Below, piece by piece: positions 53,787 through 61,670 of a DNA stretch of 64,000 nucleotides (position 1 is the first letter of the stretch; every line of letters begins with the position of its first letter). Origin of the DNA: JBEBVQ01 sp964527735 (GTDB taxonomy: Bacteria > Bacteroidota > Bacteroidia > Chitinophagales > Chitinophagaceae). Below the pieces are notes generated by a model. The model was not told the DNA's origin. It searched no databases and was given only the letters and a program-made list of their open reading frames with translations. The DNA is taken from contig CAZGPG010000006.1 in NCBI GenBank assembly GCA_964527735.1, positions 1 through 64,000 of the forward strand, in the 5' to 3' direction. The position numbers and the translations under genes were made by a program.

Positions 53787-54191
53787 CTATTTACCCATTT
53801 TCAGGATCAGGTCGTACTCTTCTTTCTGCACCGGACAAACGGATAAACGGGACTGTCGTATGAGCGACATATCCGACAAACCTTCAGTTTCTTTCATTGT
53901 CGCCAGGGTGACCGGGTGTTTCAATGCCTTTACCGGCTTCAGGTCTACCACCACCCAGTTGGCATCGTCGGTCGTCGGGTCCTGGTAGGCTTCACGTATC
54001 ACTTCAGCAATACCCACAATGGCAAGCCCTTCATTACTGTGATAAAACAGCGCCTTGTCGCCTTTCTTCATGGCACGCAGGTTATTCCGTGCCTGGTAAT
54101 TGCGCACACCATCCCAGAAGGTCTTTCCGTCCTTTACAAACTGTTCCCAGCTATACTTAAACGGTTCCGATTTTACAAGCCAGTAGTTCAT
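53787..54191 (-). CDS. EVE domain protein
   Basis: This 134-residue protein is an EVE (PUA-like) domain, starting MNYWLVKSEP and containing WDGVRNYQARNNLRAMKKGD and LFYHSNEG. EVE domains bind modified bases and are found in restriction and RNA-modification contexts, though single-domain bacterial copies such as this have no known role. It converges on holB with a 12-base gap and is followed upstream by octamer and heptamer repeats. Not a transmembrane protein and no signal peptide. Confidence 0.92.
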   Translation of the reverse strand: MNYWLVKSEPFKYSWEQFVKDGKTFWDGVRNYQARNNLRAMKKGDKALFYHSNEGLAIVGIAEVIREAYQDPTTDDANWVVVDLKPVKALKHPVTLATMKETEGLSDMSLIRQSRLSVCPVQKEEYDLILKMGK

Positions 54192-54194
54192 ACG

Positions 54195-54234
54195 GAAATT
54201 TGAAAATTTGGGGATTTGAAAATTTGAAAATGGC
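54195..54234. repeat. Octamer (8-bp) tandem repeat
   Basis: Five 8-bp units such as GAAATTTG, AAAATTTG and GGGATTTG keep register over 40 bases, starting four bases upstream of the EVE start codon. Its period differs from the heptamer and nonamer blocks but the plan is the same. Confidence 0.75.
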
Positions 54235-54267
54235 GTTTTTCAACTTCTTAATGGTTTTACTTTCAAC

Positions 54268-54323
54268 ATTGAAGGATTAAGGATATCCTCGTACCTCAAT
54301 CCTCACCCTTGATCATCTCTCAG
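54268..54323. repeat. Heptamer comb at the polyprenyl synthase end
   Basis: Eight 7-bp units in register, with ATTGAAG, GATTAAG on the left and TCAATCC, TCACCCT on the right, form an imperfect hairpin. The polyprenyl synthase stop codon (54320-54322) is in the last unit. Confidence 0.7.
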
Positions 54324-55285
54324 GTTTCGCGCTGTAGCAGGTAGCCCGCCAGTTCACGCAGCGGCTCCTTCCGGGCAGTGGTAACCGCCGCATCTTCGAG
54401 CGCATGAAATGCCTGATCCGAATAATACTGCACCAGCTCCCGGCACGAAACATCCACACCCAGATCGCGGAAGATTGCCAGCATATCCGGCACTTTATTA
54501 CCATCATCCGTCTGCATGAGCCGGCTGATCTCCTGCCGCTGCGTACCGGAAGCGCGATCCAGCGCCGTCAGCAACAGGAATGTCTTTTTATTATCCCTGA
54601 TATCTCCGCCGTGCTGCTTACCGGTCTTTTCTGTATCGCCAAAAGCATCCAGGTAGTCATCCTGCAACTGGAAGGCGATGCCCAGATTCTTTCCGAACTC
54701 ATAAAGCTTGTCGGCATTACCCGTAGTAGCGCCGCCCAGCAATGCGCCTATCTTAATGCTGGTAGCCAGCAATACAGAAGTCTTTAATTCGATCATCCGC
54801 AGATATGCGTCGAGCGGCACATCATTCCGCCGCTCAAAATCCATATCCCATTGCTGACCTTCGCATACTTCGATCGCCATCTTATTAAACGCTGCCAGCA
54901 CTTCCGGCAGGGCATAACGTACCTTGGCAATCTCCTGATACGCATAGATGCTCATGACATCGCCCGAGAGAATCCCGGTCGACAAATCGTATTTTGTATG
55001 AACGGTCTCGAATCCACGTCGCAACGGAGCTTTGTCCATAATATCGTCATGGATGAGGGTGAAGTTATGAAACAACTCCAGCCCTGCCGCCGCATGCCAG
55101 GCGTCTTCCGTAATCTCGCCGAAAAGCTCATTGCCCATCAGGCACAACACCGGGCGGATGCGCTTACCGCCAAGCCCCAGGAAATACCGGCAGGGGTCGT
55201 ATAACGTAGCCGGCGCTTCCGGAAAAGGTAAAATGGCCTTAAAGCGTTCCCCGAATTGCCGGGCCAGTTCTGTGAATTGATGCAT
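54320..55285 (-). CDS. Polyprenyl diphosphate synthase (trans-isoprenyl)
   Basis: This 321-residue enzyme condenses isopentenyl diphosphate with an allylic diphosphate. The first Asp-rich motif HDDIMD (79-84) and the second, FQLQDDYLD (205-213), are present, along with LGLGGKRIRPVL (36-47). With the GGKR and first Asp region, a geranylgeranyl or longer product is possible, but chain length cannot be called by eye. It uses the product of ispF further upstream in the same pathway. It diverges from rlmH, with repeats between. Confidence 0.94.
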   Translation of the reverse strand: MHQFTELARQFGERFKAILPFPEAPATLYDPCRYFLGLGGKRIRPVLCLMGNELFGEITEDAWHAAAGLELFHNFTLIHDDIMDKAPLRRGFETVHTKYDLSTGILSGDVMSIYAYQEIAKVRYALPEVLAAFNKMAIEVCEGQQWDMDFERRNDVPLDAYLRMIELKTSVLLATSIKIGALLGGATTGNADKLYEFGKNLGIAFQLQDDYLDAFGDTEKTGKQHGGDIRDNKKTFLLLTALDRASGTQRQEISRLMQTDDGNKVPDMLAIFRDLGVDVSCRELVQYYSDQAFHALEDAAVTTARKEPLRELAGYLLQRET

Positions 55286-55324
55286 GACCGACGCAAGTTA
55301 ATAATTATTGACCTGAACGGCAAT

Positions 55325-55372
55325 GTAGGGACGAATTGCATTCGCCCGGTGAGGGATGAGGATTGAGGGATG
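55325..55372. repeat. Palindrome plus heptamer run upstream of rlmH
   Basis: A GGGACGAATTGCATTCGCCC palindrome (55328-55347) is followed by three heptamers (GTGAGGG, ATGAGGA, TTGAGGG) at 55349-55369. It lies in the 126-base gap between the divergent polyprenyl synthase and rlmH genes. A near-consensus -7 box, TAACTTTAC, is at 55397-55405. Confidence 0.7.
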
Positions 55373-55411
55373 TACCAATATGACCGATGCAACAACTAAC
55401 TTTACAGCACT

Positions 55412-55885
55412 ATGAATATCGAAATATGGTCACTCGGCAGGGAGCATGAACATTTTATCGAAGAAGGCATACGTCATTACTTCCGGAAAGCAAAGCCCTG
55501 GATAACCGCAGAACTGGTATTGCTGCGGACAACAGGGAAAAATGCGGCGACAGATATACACCATATCAAACAACAGGAAGAAACGCTGATCCTGAAACGA
55601 CTGCAACCACACCACCACCTGATACTACTCGATGAACGCGGCAAGCTGCTGGATTCACCGGGATGGGCACAGCAGTTCCAGCAATGTATGAACCAGCGGG
55701 TAAAAACACTTGTATTATTGATCGGCGGCGCCTATGGCGTGAGCGATAATATCCGGAAGCAGGCAAAGCAGGTATGGTCTTTATCACATCTTGTCTTTCC
55801 GCACCAGCTTGTACGGCTTGTCCTTGCCGAACAAATCTACCGGGCATACAGCATTCTGAACCATAGCCCTTATCACCATGAATAG
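55412..55885 (+). CDS. rlmH: 23S rRNA pseudouridine-1915 N3-methyltransferase
   Basis: This 157-residue SPOUT-family enzyme methylates pseudouridine 1915 in helix 69 of 23S rRNA. The knot-region motif LLIGGAYGVSD (about 107-117), LDERGKLLDSPGWA and HQLVRLVLAEQIYRAYSILNHSPYHHE at the C-terminus fit RlmH exactly. Length is normal. It converges on the third rhomboid gene across a palindrome and heptamer repeat. Confidence 0.97.
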   Translation: MNIEIWSLGREHEHFIEEGIRHYFRKAKPWITAELVLLRTTGKNAATDIHHIKQQEETLILKRLQPHHHLILLDERGKLLDSPGWAQQFQQCMNQRVKTLVLLIGGAYGVSDNIRKQAKQVWSLSHLVFPHQLVRLVLAEQIYRAYSILNHSPYHHE

Positions 55886-55888
55886 GGT

Positions 55889-55962
55889 GTAGGGGCGAAT
55901 TGCATTCGCCCTCCGCCGCGGAAACAAATGAGGGATGAAGTTGTACATCCCTCACCCCTAAA
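55889..55962. repeat. Palindrome and heptamer comb between rlmH and rhomboid 3
   Basis: A GGGGCGAATTGCATTCGCCC core (55891-55911) is followed by units such as ATGAGGG and CCCTCAC that form an 8-bp inner stem. Outer bases TAGGGG (55890-55895) and CCCCTA (55955-55960) also pair, so a branched structure is possible. The rhomboid stop codon (55958-55960) lies in the right arm and rlmH ends four bases before. It is likely a two-way terminator. Confidence 0.8.
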
Positions 55963-56569
55963 AAGGTTGCGTGATCTGCCTGAGAAACAATTCCCCCGGT
56001 TGCGGGGAAACGATCCAGGTAAAGACAAACCCGAAAACAGCGCCCCAGAAGTGAGCGTCGTGGTTGATGTGATCGCCGCCGCGACGCGACATATACGCCG
56101 AATACACCAGGTACAATATGGCAAATACAATACTCGGTATCGGCAATATACCGAAGATGTAAAGTCCTTCCCAGGGCGAAATATAAACCATCGAGAACAG
56201 CACCGCCGCTACCCCGCCCGATGCTCCGAGCGACCTGAAATAATGATTATGACGGTGCTTGAAGAAAGACGGGAGAGATGCAACCACAATACCGGCCAGA
56301 TACAGCAGCAGATAAGAAAAACGCCCGTCGATCACCCTATAATAGCTTTCCACATAGCTGCCGATGAAAAACAAGGTAAACATATTGAACAGCAGGTGCA
56401 TACTGTCTGCATGTATAAAGCCGGAACTGAGCAGCCGGTAATATTCTGCCGGAGTCTGCATCTTCGCCGGCCATAGGATGAGCTTATTGGTTAGTCCTGC
56501 ATCCCGGAAGGCCGCCAGGGATATCAGTACGGTAATGATGACCAGTATCAGTGTGATGGTTCCTTGCAT
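55958..56569 (-). CDS. Rhomboid family intramembrane serine protease
   Basis: This 203-residue compact rhomboid has six membrane helices. It has HADSMHLLFNMFTLFFIG (53-70), nucleophile Ser117 in GASG (115-118) and catalytic His173 in HDAHFWG (170-176), so it appears active. It is shorter than the other two rhomboids and has no long loop. It converges with rlmH and diverges from frr. The nonamer repeat upstream (56635-56706) uses the same units as the repeat beside the other rhomboids. Confidence 0.92.
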   Translation of the reverse strand: MQGTITLILVIITVLISLAAFRDAGLTNKLILWPAKMQTPAEYYRLLSSGFIHADSMHLLFNMFTLFFIGSYVESYYRVIDGRFSYLLLYLAGIVVASLPSFFKHRHNHYFRSLGASGGVAAVLFSMVYISPWEGLYIFGILPIPSIVFAILYLVYSAYMSRRGGDHINHDAHFWGAVFGFVFTWIVSPQPGELFLRQITQPF

Positions 56570-56634
56570 AAATTTCTTTATTGCCGGCGAAAATAGGGAT
56601 TAATCCCAGAGCCTGCTGTAAAAAGTATCTATTT

Positions 56635-56706
56635 AATGTGACAAATGTGTTGAATGTGACAGATGTGTTTATCACATTTCCCACATTCGTCACATCTGTC
56701 ACATTT
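56635..56706. repeat. Nonamer (9-bp) tandem hairpin, second copy
   Basis: Eight 9-bp units in register (AATGTGACA, AATGTGTTG and GATGTGTTT on the left, then complements such as GTCACATCT and GTCACATTT) form an imperfect hairpin with a few mismatches. It lies between the rhomboid start and the frr promoter. It shares its units with the copy at 2528-2608. Confidence 0.82.
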
Positions 56707-56708
56707 AA

Positions 56709-56743
56709 TTTGATGGCTTGTTAAGAACATTTTTTACTTTTGC
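56709..56743 (+). promoter_or_regulatory. frr promoter
   Basis: TTTG at 56709-56712 and TACTTTTGC at 56735-56743 form a -33/-7 pair with 22-base spacing, close to the Bacteroidota consensus. The frr start is 24 bases downstream. It directly follows the nonamer hairpin. Confidence 0.6.
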
Positions 56744-56767
56744 CAGTCTCCAAAACACAATAAGTAT

Positions 56768-57331
56768 ATGAGCGAGGCATTAGATCATATTATCAGCGAC
56801 TGCGACCAGCAAATGCGCAAGGCCATCAGCCATCTGGAGGTGGAGCTGACCCGGATCCGGGCGGGAAAAGCCAATCCACAGATACTGGAGGGGATCTCCG
56901 TTGAGTACTACGGCAATCCTACTCCCATCGGCCAGGTAGCCAATATTACAGTCACCGATGCCCGTACGCTTTCAGTGCAGCCGTGGGAAAAAAACATGAT
57001 CGCCCCGATCGAAAAAGCCATTATGGCTTCCAACATCGGTCTTACACCGCAAAACGACGGACAGGTGATACGACTATACCTCCCGCCATTAACAGAAGAG
57101 CGCCGGAAGGAACTGGTAAAACAGGTAAATGGAGTCGGCGAGCATTCCAAGGTAGCCATCCGCGGCATTCGCAGGGAAGAAATAGAGCAGATAAAAAAAC
57201 TGCAGAAAGACGGCCTGAGCGAAGACATTGCCAAAGGCGGCGAAGCCCGCATACAGGGACTTACAGACAAACATATTGCATTGATTGACGAGCATTGCAA
57301 GGATAAAGAAAAGGAGATCATGACCATATGA
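56768..57331 (+). CDS. frr: Ribosome recycling factor
   Basis: This 187-residue protein splits post-termination ribosomes with EF-G. It has the family N-terminal helix (HLEVELTRIRAGKANPQILEGI) and the conserved VTDARTLSVQPWEKNMI, PLTEERRKELVKQ and RGIRREEIEQIKKL blocks. Length and order are normal. A T-run hairpin follows, and the gene stands alone. Confidence 0.98.
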   Translation: MSEALDHIISDCDQQMRKAISHLEVELTRIRAGKANPQILEGISVEYYGNPTPIGQVANITVTDARTLSVQPWEKNMIAPIEKAIMASNIGLTPQNDGQVIRLYLPPLTEERRKELVKQVNGVGEHSKVAIRGIRREEIEQIKKLQKDGLSEDIAKGGEARIQGLTDKHIALIDEHCKDKEKEIMTI

Positions 57332-57352
57332 TCATCACATGATACAGATCAC

Positions 57353-57386
57353 AAGCCATTACCCACAGGTAGTGGCTTTTTATTTT
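57353..57386 (+). terminator. Intrinsic terminator after frr
   Basis: An 11-bp stem (AAGCCATTACC at 57353-57363 with 57368-57378, one wobble) with a CACA loop is followed by TTTTTATTTT. Confidence 0.85.
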
Positions 57387-57486
57387 AGTGATATTGCCAC
57401 GCCACCCCAATCCGGGTTGTTCACAAATAGTCGCAAATTTTCAGCAACTATTTTATTTACTTTGCTTCCGGATCAGATAGCAGAAA

Positions 57487-58389
57487 ATGGAATTCGGGAA
57501 AGTACCGGCAGCACAACTGGAACGTATTGATTTTACGCTACCGCCAGATCCTGATGTCACTACAGAAGTATTAGCGACAAGCGGACGGAAAGACAAGACA
57601 AAGTTTTACGTTGGCTGCGCCAAGTGGGGACGGAAAGACTGGGTAGGAAAACTTTACCCGGCAGGCACGAAAGAAAAAGATTTCCTGCAAGCATATGCCC
57701 GGCTGTTCAACTCCATTGAATTCAATGGTTTTTATTACAGCACACATTCAAAAGAGCAGGTACTGAAATGGCGCAGCCAGGTACCAGCGGAGTTCCTGTT
57801 CTGCCCCAAGTTCACTCAATCCATCACACATTACAAGCGACTGAAAAACACAGAAAAGGAAGTGGATACCTTCCTCTCCGTTGTCCATGCCTTCAACGAC
57901 AATCTGGGGCCGGTATTTCTCATGCCGCATCCGCAGATGGCAACAGAAGATGCAACAACGATCATGGATTTCATCGCCGGATTGCCCGGAGACCTGGACC
58001 TGTTCCTCGAGCTGCGTCACAAAGATTTTTACAACGGCGGTTATCATAAAGACCTGTATGCCTTCCTTCGAAAGCGCCACCGGGGCACTGTTATTACCGA
58101 TGCTGCCGGTCGCAGAGATTGTGTACACATGCATCTGAGCACCCCGGAATGTTTCATCCGTTTTGTAGGTAACTCCCTCCACACTACGGATTATCTCCGC
58201 ATAGACGAATGGGTGACGCGCATTGCCCAATGGGTAAATGACGGACTACAGACCTGCTACTTTTTTATGCATCAGCACGACGAACTGCACTCACCGGAGC
58301 TGATCCGCTATTTCATAGAACAGCTGAACCGGCATTGCGATACAGGACTTACACCTCCCGGGCCACAGGCAAACGGCCTGTTGTTCTGA
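57487..58389 (+). CDS. DUF72 family protein
   Basis: This 300-residue protein has the DUF72 TIM-barrel-like fold, with KFYVGCAKWGRKDWVGKLYP (about 38-57), FNSIEFNGFYYS and FCPKFTQSITH, then a later MHQHDELHSPELIRYF. The family is widespread and uncharacterised. It stands alone between the frr terminator and the START-domain gene. Length is usual. Confidence 0.9.
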   Translation: MEFGKVPAAQLERIDFTLPPDPDVTTEVLATSGRKDKTKFYVGCAKWGRKDWVGKLYPAGTKEKDFLQAYARLFNSIEFNGFYYSTHSKEQVLKWRSQVPAEFLFCPKFTQSITHYKRLKNTEKEVDTFLSVVHAFNDNLGPVFLMPHPQMATEDATTIMDFIAGLPGDLDLFLELRHKDFYNGGYHKDLYAFLRKRHRGTVITDAAGRRDCVHMHLSTPECFIRFVGNSLHTTDYLRIDEWVTRIAQWVNDGLQTCYFFMHQHDELHSPELIRYFIEQLNRHCDTGLTPPGPQANGLLF

Positions 58390-58465
58390 AGAAGATGTAC
58401 AATGGCCCTTATATGACCGGTATCCTCCTTGTCCCTGCTCTTCCGATTATGCCTATCTTTAGCTG

Positions 58466-59110
58466 ATGAAAATACTGATTACCGTTCTGATGTTTTTTTC
58501 TGTTCTTACAGACACTGCGGCGGAGCTGATTAAATGGGAGCTGAAAAAAGACAAGGATGGCATTCTGGTATATTCCGGCAGCATTGTAAATTCAAATATA
58601 AAAGCGGTCAAAGCGACCTGTACCTTACCGGCCCGCCTTACAGAGCTTGCAGAGTTGCTGCTGGATGCCGGCGCCCGGAAGCAATGGGTTTACAATGTAA
58701 TAACAACCTATCTTGTAAAGCAGCTTACTCCGAACGAACAGGTATATTATTCCGAAATGTCCATGCCCTGGCCTATGAGTAACCGGGATGCTGTAGTGCT
58801 GATGAAGATCACACAAAACCCGGTCAGTAAAGTCATGCAGGCGCATATGTCTGTCACTGAGGGCTATGTTGCCGTATCCAAAGAGAAAATACGTATCCCT
58901 TTCCTGGATGTACGATGGACGGTAACACCCACCGGGAAAGGGCAGGTGCATGTAGAATATATCGCTCAGGCAGATCCTGGCGGCAGCGTTCCCTCCTGGG
59001 TAGTTAATATGTTTTCTTCAAAAGGACCTTACGAGTCCTTTCAGGCGTTGCGCACACTGTTGCTCACCCGGAAGTATACCGGTGAATCAATTGATTTTGT
59101 TGTGGATTAA
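58466..59110 (+). CDS. Secreted START-domain lipid-binding-like protein
   Basis: This 214-residue protein has a signal peptide (to about residue 19) and a START domain beginning WELKKDKDGILVYS, with MPWPMSNRDAVVLM (about 99-112) and PGGSVPSWVVNMFSSKGPYESF at the C-terminal helix. Bacterial START proteins are presumed to bind lipids. The substrate is unknown. A near-consensus -7 element (TATCTTTAG) lies just before its start. No clear partner is adjacent. Confidence 0.87.
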   Translation: MKILITVLMFFSVLTDTAAELIKWELKKDKDGILVYSGSIVNSNIKAVKATCTLPARLTELAELLLDAGARKQWVYNVITTYLVKQLTPNEQVYYSEMSMPWPMSNRDAVVLMKITQNPVSKVMQAHMSVTEGYVAVSKEKIRIPFLDVRWTVTPTGKGQVHVEYIAQADPGGSVPSWVVNMFSSKGPYESFQALRTLLLTRKYTGESIDFVVD

Positions 59111-59130
59111 TATTACGGGAAAACAACAGC

Positions 59131-59158
59131 AAAAAAAAGCCCGCTCAATGAGCGGGCT
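59131..59158 (-). terminator. Intrinsic terminator for tRNA-Leu
   Basis: On the minus strand, an 8-bp stem (AGCCCGCT/AGCGGGCT) with a 5-base loop is followed by an 8-base T run, directly after the tRNA-Leu 3' end. It also lies 20 bases beyond the convergent START-domain gene. Confidence 0.88.
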
Positions 59159-59167
59159 GTAAGTTCC

Positions 59168-59254
59168 TGGTGCCCAGGACTGGAGTCGAACCAGCACACC
59201 CTTGCGGGCGCTGCGACCTGAACACAGTGCGTCTACCAATTTCGCCACCTGGGC
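59168..59254 (-). tRNA. tRNA-Leu (anticodon CAG)
   Basis: Read on the minus strand this is an 87-base class II tRNA with encoded CCA. The acceptor stem pairs GCCCAGG with CCTGGGC. The D-arm GTGGCGAAATTGGTAGACGC is typical for tRNA-Leu. The anticodon loop TTCAGGT gives CAG, reading CUG. A long variable arm (GCGCCCGCAAGGGTGT) and GGTTCGACTCC T-arm follow. It is followed by its own terminator. Confidence 0.97.
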
Positions 59255-59325
59255 ATCTCCTGTAAGAACTTAGGGCTGCAAAGATAGGCGGGTTTTAGAA
59301 AATTACAAATCCTTTTTTGGGGAAA

Positions 59326-60321
59326 TCAGGGCGCCATCAGGCTGCACCCCCGCAAAGCCGCATGGTCGAGCCGGCCGAGTACCTCAAAGCTGCCGTCCGC
59401 AGCAATACGCCCCACATCATCGGTCGCAATAAATGCGCAGGAATGCACATTCGCCAGGTCAATAATATTCACAGCTCCGCTGCCCGTGGTATTTACTTCA
59501 AACGGATCGTACAGATCCCGCACCAGCACACGCATGGTATCACTGCATTGAAAACGTCCGCCGGCCACGGCATATGCCTGCGACAGCAGCTCCGTCATCC
59601 CATATTCCGAATGAATCTGCGGCAATTGCCACTGCCGTTGGAGCAGCTGGTGCACCTGGCTGCGCGTCCATTCCTCCCGCCGTCCTTTCATGCCGCCTGT
59701 TTCCATCACGATCGTGTGTCGCAGCGGCATGGGAAAAGTTTCCGCAAAATCGATCAGCGCAAAGGTCACGCCCAGCAGCAATGTCTTCCGCCCGTCACCT
59801 TCAAGCTGCCGTATCACGTCCGTCAGCTTGTCCCATTCATTGAGATAAAAACCCGATTCCGGATGCCGGCCGCACGCCATAAGCGTTTGCGCCATATGCA
59901 CCAGTGAGGCATTTCCGCGTTCCAGGTAGGAAGGCAGCAATGCCAGGATCACATAGTCCGAAGGATCGCCGTAAAATTTCCGGAAACCGGCCAGCAGCGC
60001 TTCACGGTAAAGGTCAGGATCCCGCACGGTATGCCTGGCGGGGATTTCGCCCGTAGTACCGCTGCTTTCAAATACAATTGCAGGAGTATTCCATGCTCCG
60101 GTTTTTACCTGGTGTGTTTTAAAAAATGATACCGGCAGGAATGGAATATCGGCAAGATCATGCACCCGGGAAGGATCCGTATGAATGGCATCTGCATAGC
60201 TACGGTATATCCCGTTATCCGCATATTGATATTGAAAAAGAGCCAGTGCTTTTTCCCGGAAATTATCCGGCGTAATGCCCGTTATATACCCCGCATTTGT
60301 GAAGTCTGAATGATACGTCAC
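59326..60321 (-). CDS. LuxE/PaaK family acyl-protein synthetase-like enzyme
   Basis: This 331-residue protein belongs to the LuxE-like acyl-protein synthetase group, which activate a carboxylate with ATP. It has FESSGTTGEIPARH (about 84-97), the glycine/serine-rich ATP-binding loop, then HSEYGMTELLSQAY (about 240-253). The only usable start is GTG at 60321, since a TAA lies three codons upstream. That start is only eight bases from the -7 box of the divergent lipoprotein gene. Function is uncertain: it may activate a substrate for the nearby lipid or glycan genes. Confidence 0.85.
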   Translation of the reverse strand: MTYHSDFTNAGYITGITPDNFREKALALFQYQYADNGIYRSYADAIHTDPSRVHDLADIPFLPVSFFKTHQVKTGAWNTPAIVFESSGTTGEIPARHTVRDPDLYREALLAGFRKFYGDPSDYVILALLPSYLERGNASLVHMAQTLMACGRHPESGFYLNEWDKLTDVIRQLEGDGRKTLLLGVTFALIDFAETFPMPLRHTIVMETGGMKGRREEWTRSQVHQLLQRQWQLPQIHSEYGMTELLSQAYAVAGGRFQCSDTMRVLVRDLYDPFEVNTTGSGAVNIIDLANVHSCAFIATDDVGRIAADGSFEVLGRLDHAALRGCSLMAP

Positions 60322-60328
60322 TTTTCTT

Positions 60329-60336
60329 TAACTTTG
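60329..60336 (+). promoter_or_regulatory. -7 box for the lipoprotein gene
   Basis: TAACTTTG matches the consensus and lies six bases before the lipoprotein start at 60343. It lies eight bases from the divergent GTG start of the LuxE-like gene, so the two 5' ends almost touch. Confidence 0.6.
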
Positions 60337-60342
60337 ATACAT

Positions 60343-60810
60343 ATGAAGTGGTACCTGCTTATTTTCATTCCGGCGCTTGCATGTATCGGCATTGGCGCAT
60401 GCAGCAAGCAAAAACGTTATTCTGACACGCCCTATATAGAGTTCAAAGGATCTTCTCCCGATTCCCTCAGGGCTGGCGCCAGCGAAGATACGCTATTCAT
60501 CTCGTTCCGGTTTACCGACGGCGACGCCGACCTCGGCAATGATCCGGCAAGCGGAAACTATGATATTTTCCTGACTGATGAGCGTGACAATACCATATAT
60601 ACCTATTTCTTTCCCAACATTCCAGACATAATCAGAAACTCTGAAAAAGGGATGGAAGGTACCTGTACTTTTTTCCTGCTGGCTGCCTTTATGATCCTCC
60701 GGCCCGACCGGCCCGACGGAGACACGGTGCGCTACAGCCTGTACATTAAAGACCGGGCAGGCAACCAGAGCAATACCATCTACACCAATTCCGTTTATAT
60801 ATACCCGTAG
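60343..60810 (+). CDS. Lipoprotein with acidic Bacteroidota motif
   Basis: This 155-residue lipoprotein has the signal peptide MKWYLLIFIPALACIGIGAC, with Cys20 as the likely lipidation site (IGAC). It contains FRFTDGDADLGND (about 56-68), a motif common to many uncharacterised Bacteroidota lipoproteins, and a beta-rich C-terminus. I chose ATG at 60343. It is upstream of the GT2 gene, 46 bases away. I do not recognise the function. Confidence 0.8.
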   Translation: MKWYLLIFIPALACIGIGACSKQKRYSDTPYIEFKGSSPDSLRAGASEDTLFISFRFTDGDADLGNDPASGNYDIFLTDERDNTIYTYFFPNIPDIIRNSEKGMEGTCTFFLLAAFMILRPDRPDGDTVRYSLYIKDRAGNQSNTIYTNSVYIYP

Positions 60811-60856
60811 CGGTTGCACAAAACCAATATACCATACCAACACCTGTCTTTGCGCC

Positions 60857-61618
60857 ATGAATAAAATCAGTGTCATCATCATCACGCTGAACGAAGCCCG
60901 GCATATCGAACGCTGCATACGGTCGGTATTACCTGTGGCCGATGAAGTGATCGTACTGGACAGCTTCTCCACCGACAATACGGCTGCCATAGCGCTGCAG
61001 CTCGGCGCGCGGGTATATCAGCACAGTTTCGACGGCTACGGCCCGCAGAAAAACCGGGCCATCGACTATGCCCGTTACAACTGGATCTTAAATATTGATG
61101 CCGATGAAGCGCTCTCGCCGGAGCTGGAGCAAAGCATTCTGGAAGCGAAGAAAAATTTTACCCGCGATGCCTATGCCTGCAACCGGCTGACCAACTATTG
61201 CGGGAAATGGATACGGCATTGCGGCTGGTACCCGGATACGCTTATCCGGCTCTGGCGTAAAGACAAGGCCGGTGTTACGCAGGATAAAGTACATGAGCGT
61301 TTCGTGCTGAACCCGGGATCTCATGCCGGATTCCTCAAAGGAGATCTGCTGCACTACAGCTATTACACGATATCCGACCACATCAAGAAAATAGAGCAGT
61401 ATTCTGAGATCGGCGCGCAGCATGATGTGGCCAGGGGAAAGAAATGCAGCTTGTTCAAATTGTGGTTTCTGCCGAAGTGGATATTCTTCACTACATACAT
61501 CATCCGCCTCGGCATCCTGGACGGGTATTACGGCTATGTGATCAGTAAAAATTCTGCCTTCGCCGCCTTTGTCAAATACCTGAAAATACGGGAATACTCA
61601 GGAATGGTTAATGATTAA
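60857..61618 (+). CDS. Glycosyltransferase family 2 (WaaE/KdtX-like)
   Basis: This 253-residue GT-A enzyme opens with ISVIIITLNEARHIERCIRSV and has the DxD-type motif NIDADEAL (about 79-86), as in LPS core beta-glucosyltransferases of the WaaE/KdtX type. A hydrophobic C-terminal stretch is present. Its final residues (GMVND) and TAA stop fall in the left arm of the heptamer comb that follows, suggesting an older, slightly different C-terminus. It converges on the acyl-CoA carboxylase gene. Confidence 0.92.
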   Translation: MNKISVIIITLNEARHIERCIRSVLPVADEVIVLDSFSTDNTAAIALQLGARVYQHSFDGYGPQKNRAIDYARYNWILNIDADEALSPELEQSILEAKKNFTRDAYACNRLTNYCGKWIRHCGWYPDTLIRLWRKDKAGVTQDKVHERFVLNPGSHAGFLKGDLLHYSYYTISDHIKKIEQYSEIGAQHDVARGKKCSLFKLWFLPKWIFFTTYIIRLGILDGYYGYVISKNSAFAAFVKYLKIREYSGMVND

Positions 61619-61670
61619 TGGTTAATGATATATTATCCACATCATTAACCATTAACCATTAACCATTAAA
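61601..61670. repeat. Heptamer comb between convergent GT2 and carboxylase genes
   Basis: Ten 7-bp units in register over 70 bases form arms 61605-61628 and 61642-61665, a 24-bp inverted repeat with one mismatch and a 13-base loop. The right side uses CATTAAC repeats. It contains the stop codons of both convergent genes (61616-61618 and 61666-61668). Confidence 0.9.

Noticed and set aside
56484..56702. A frame encoding a TFN-type repeat before the third rhomboid
   Set aside because: It is a translation of the nonamer repeat and partly overlaps the rhomboid start.
57470..57486. A -7 box for the DUF72 gene
   Set aside because: The candidate TTACTTTGC departs by one base from TAnnTTTG, and the spacing evidence is weak.
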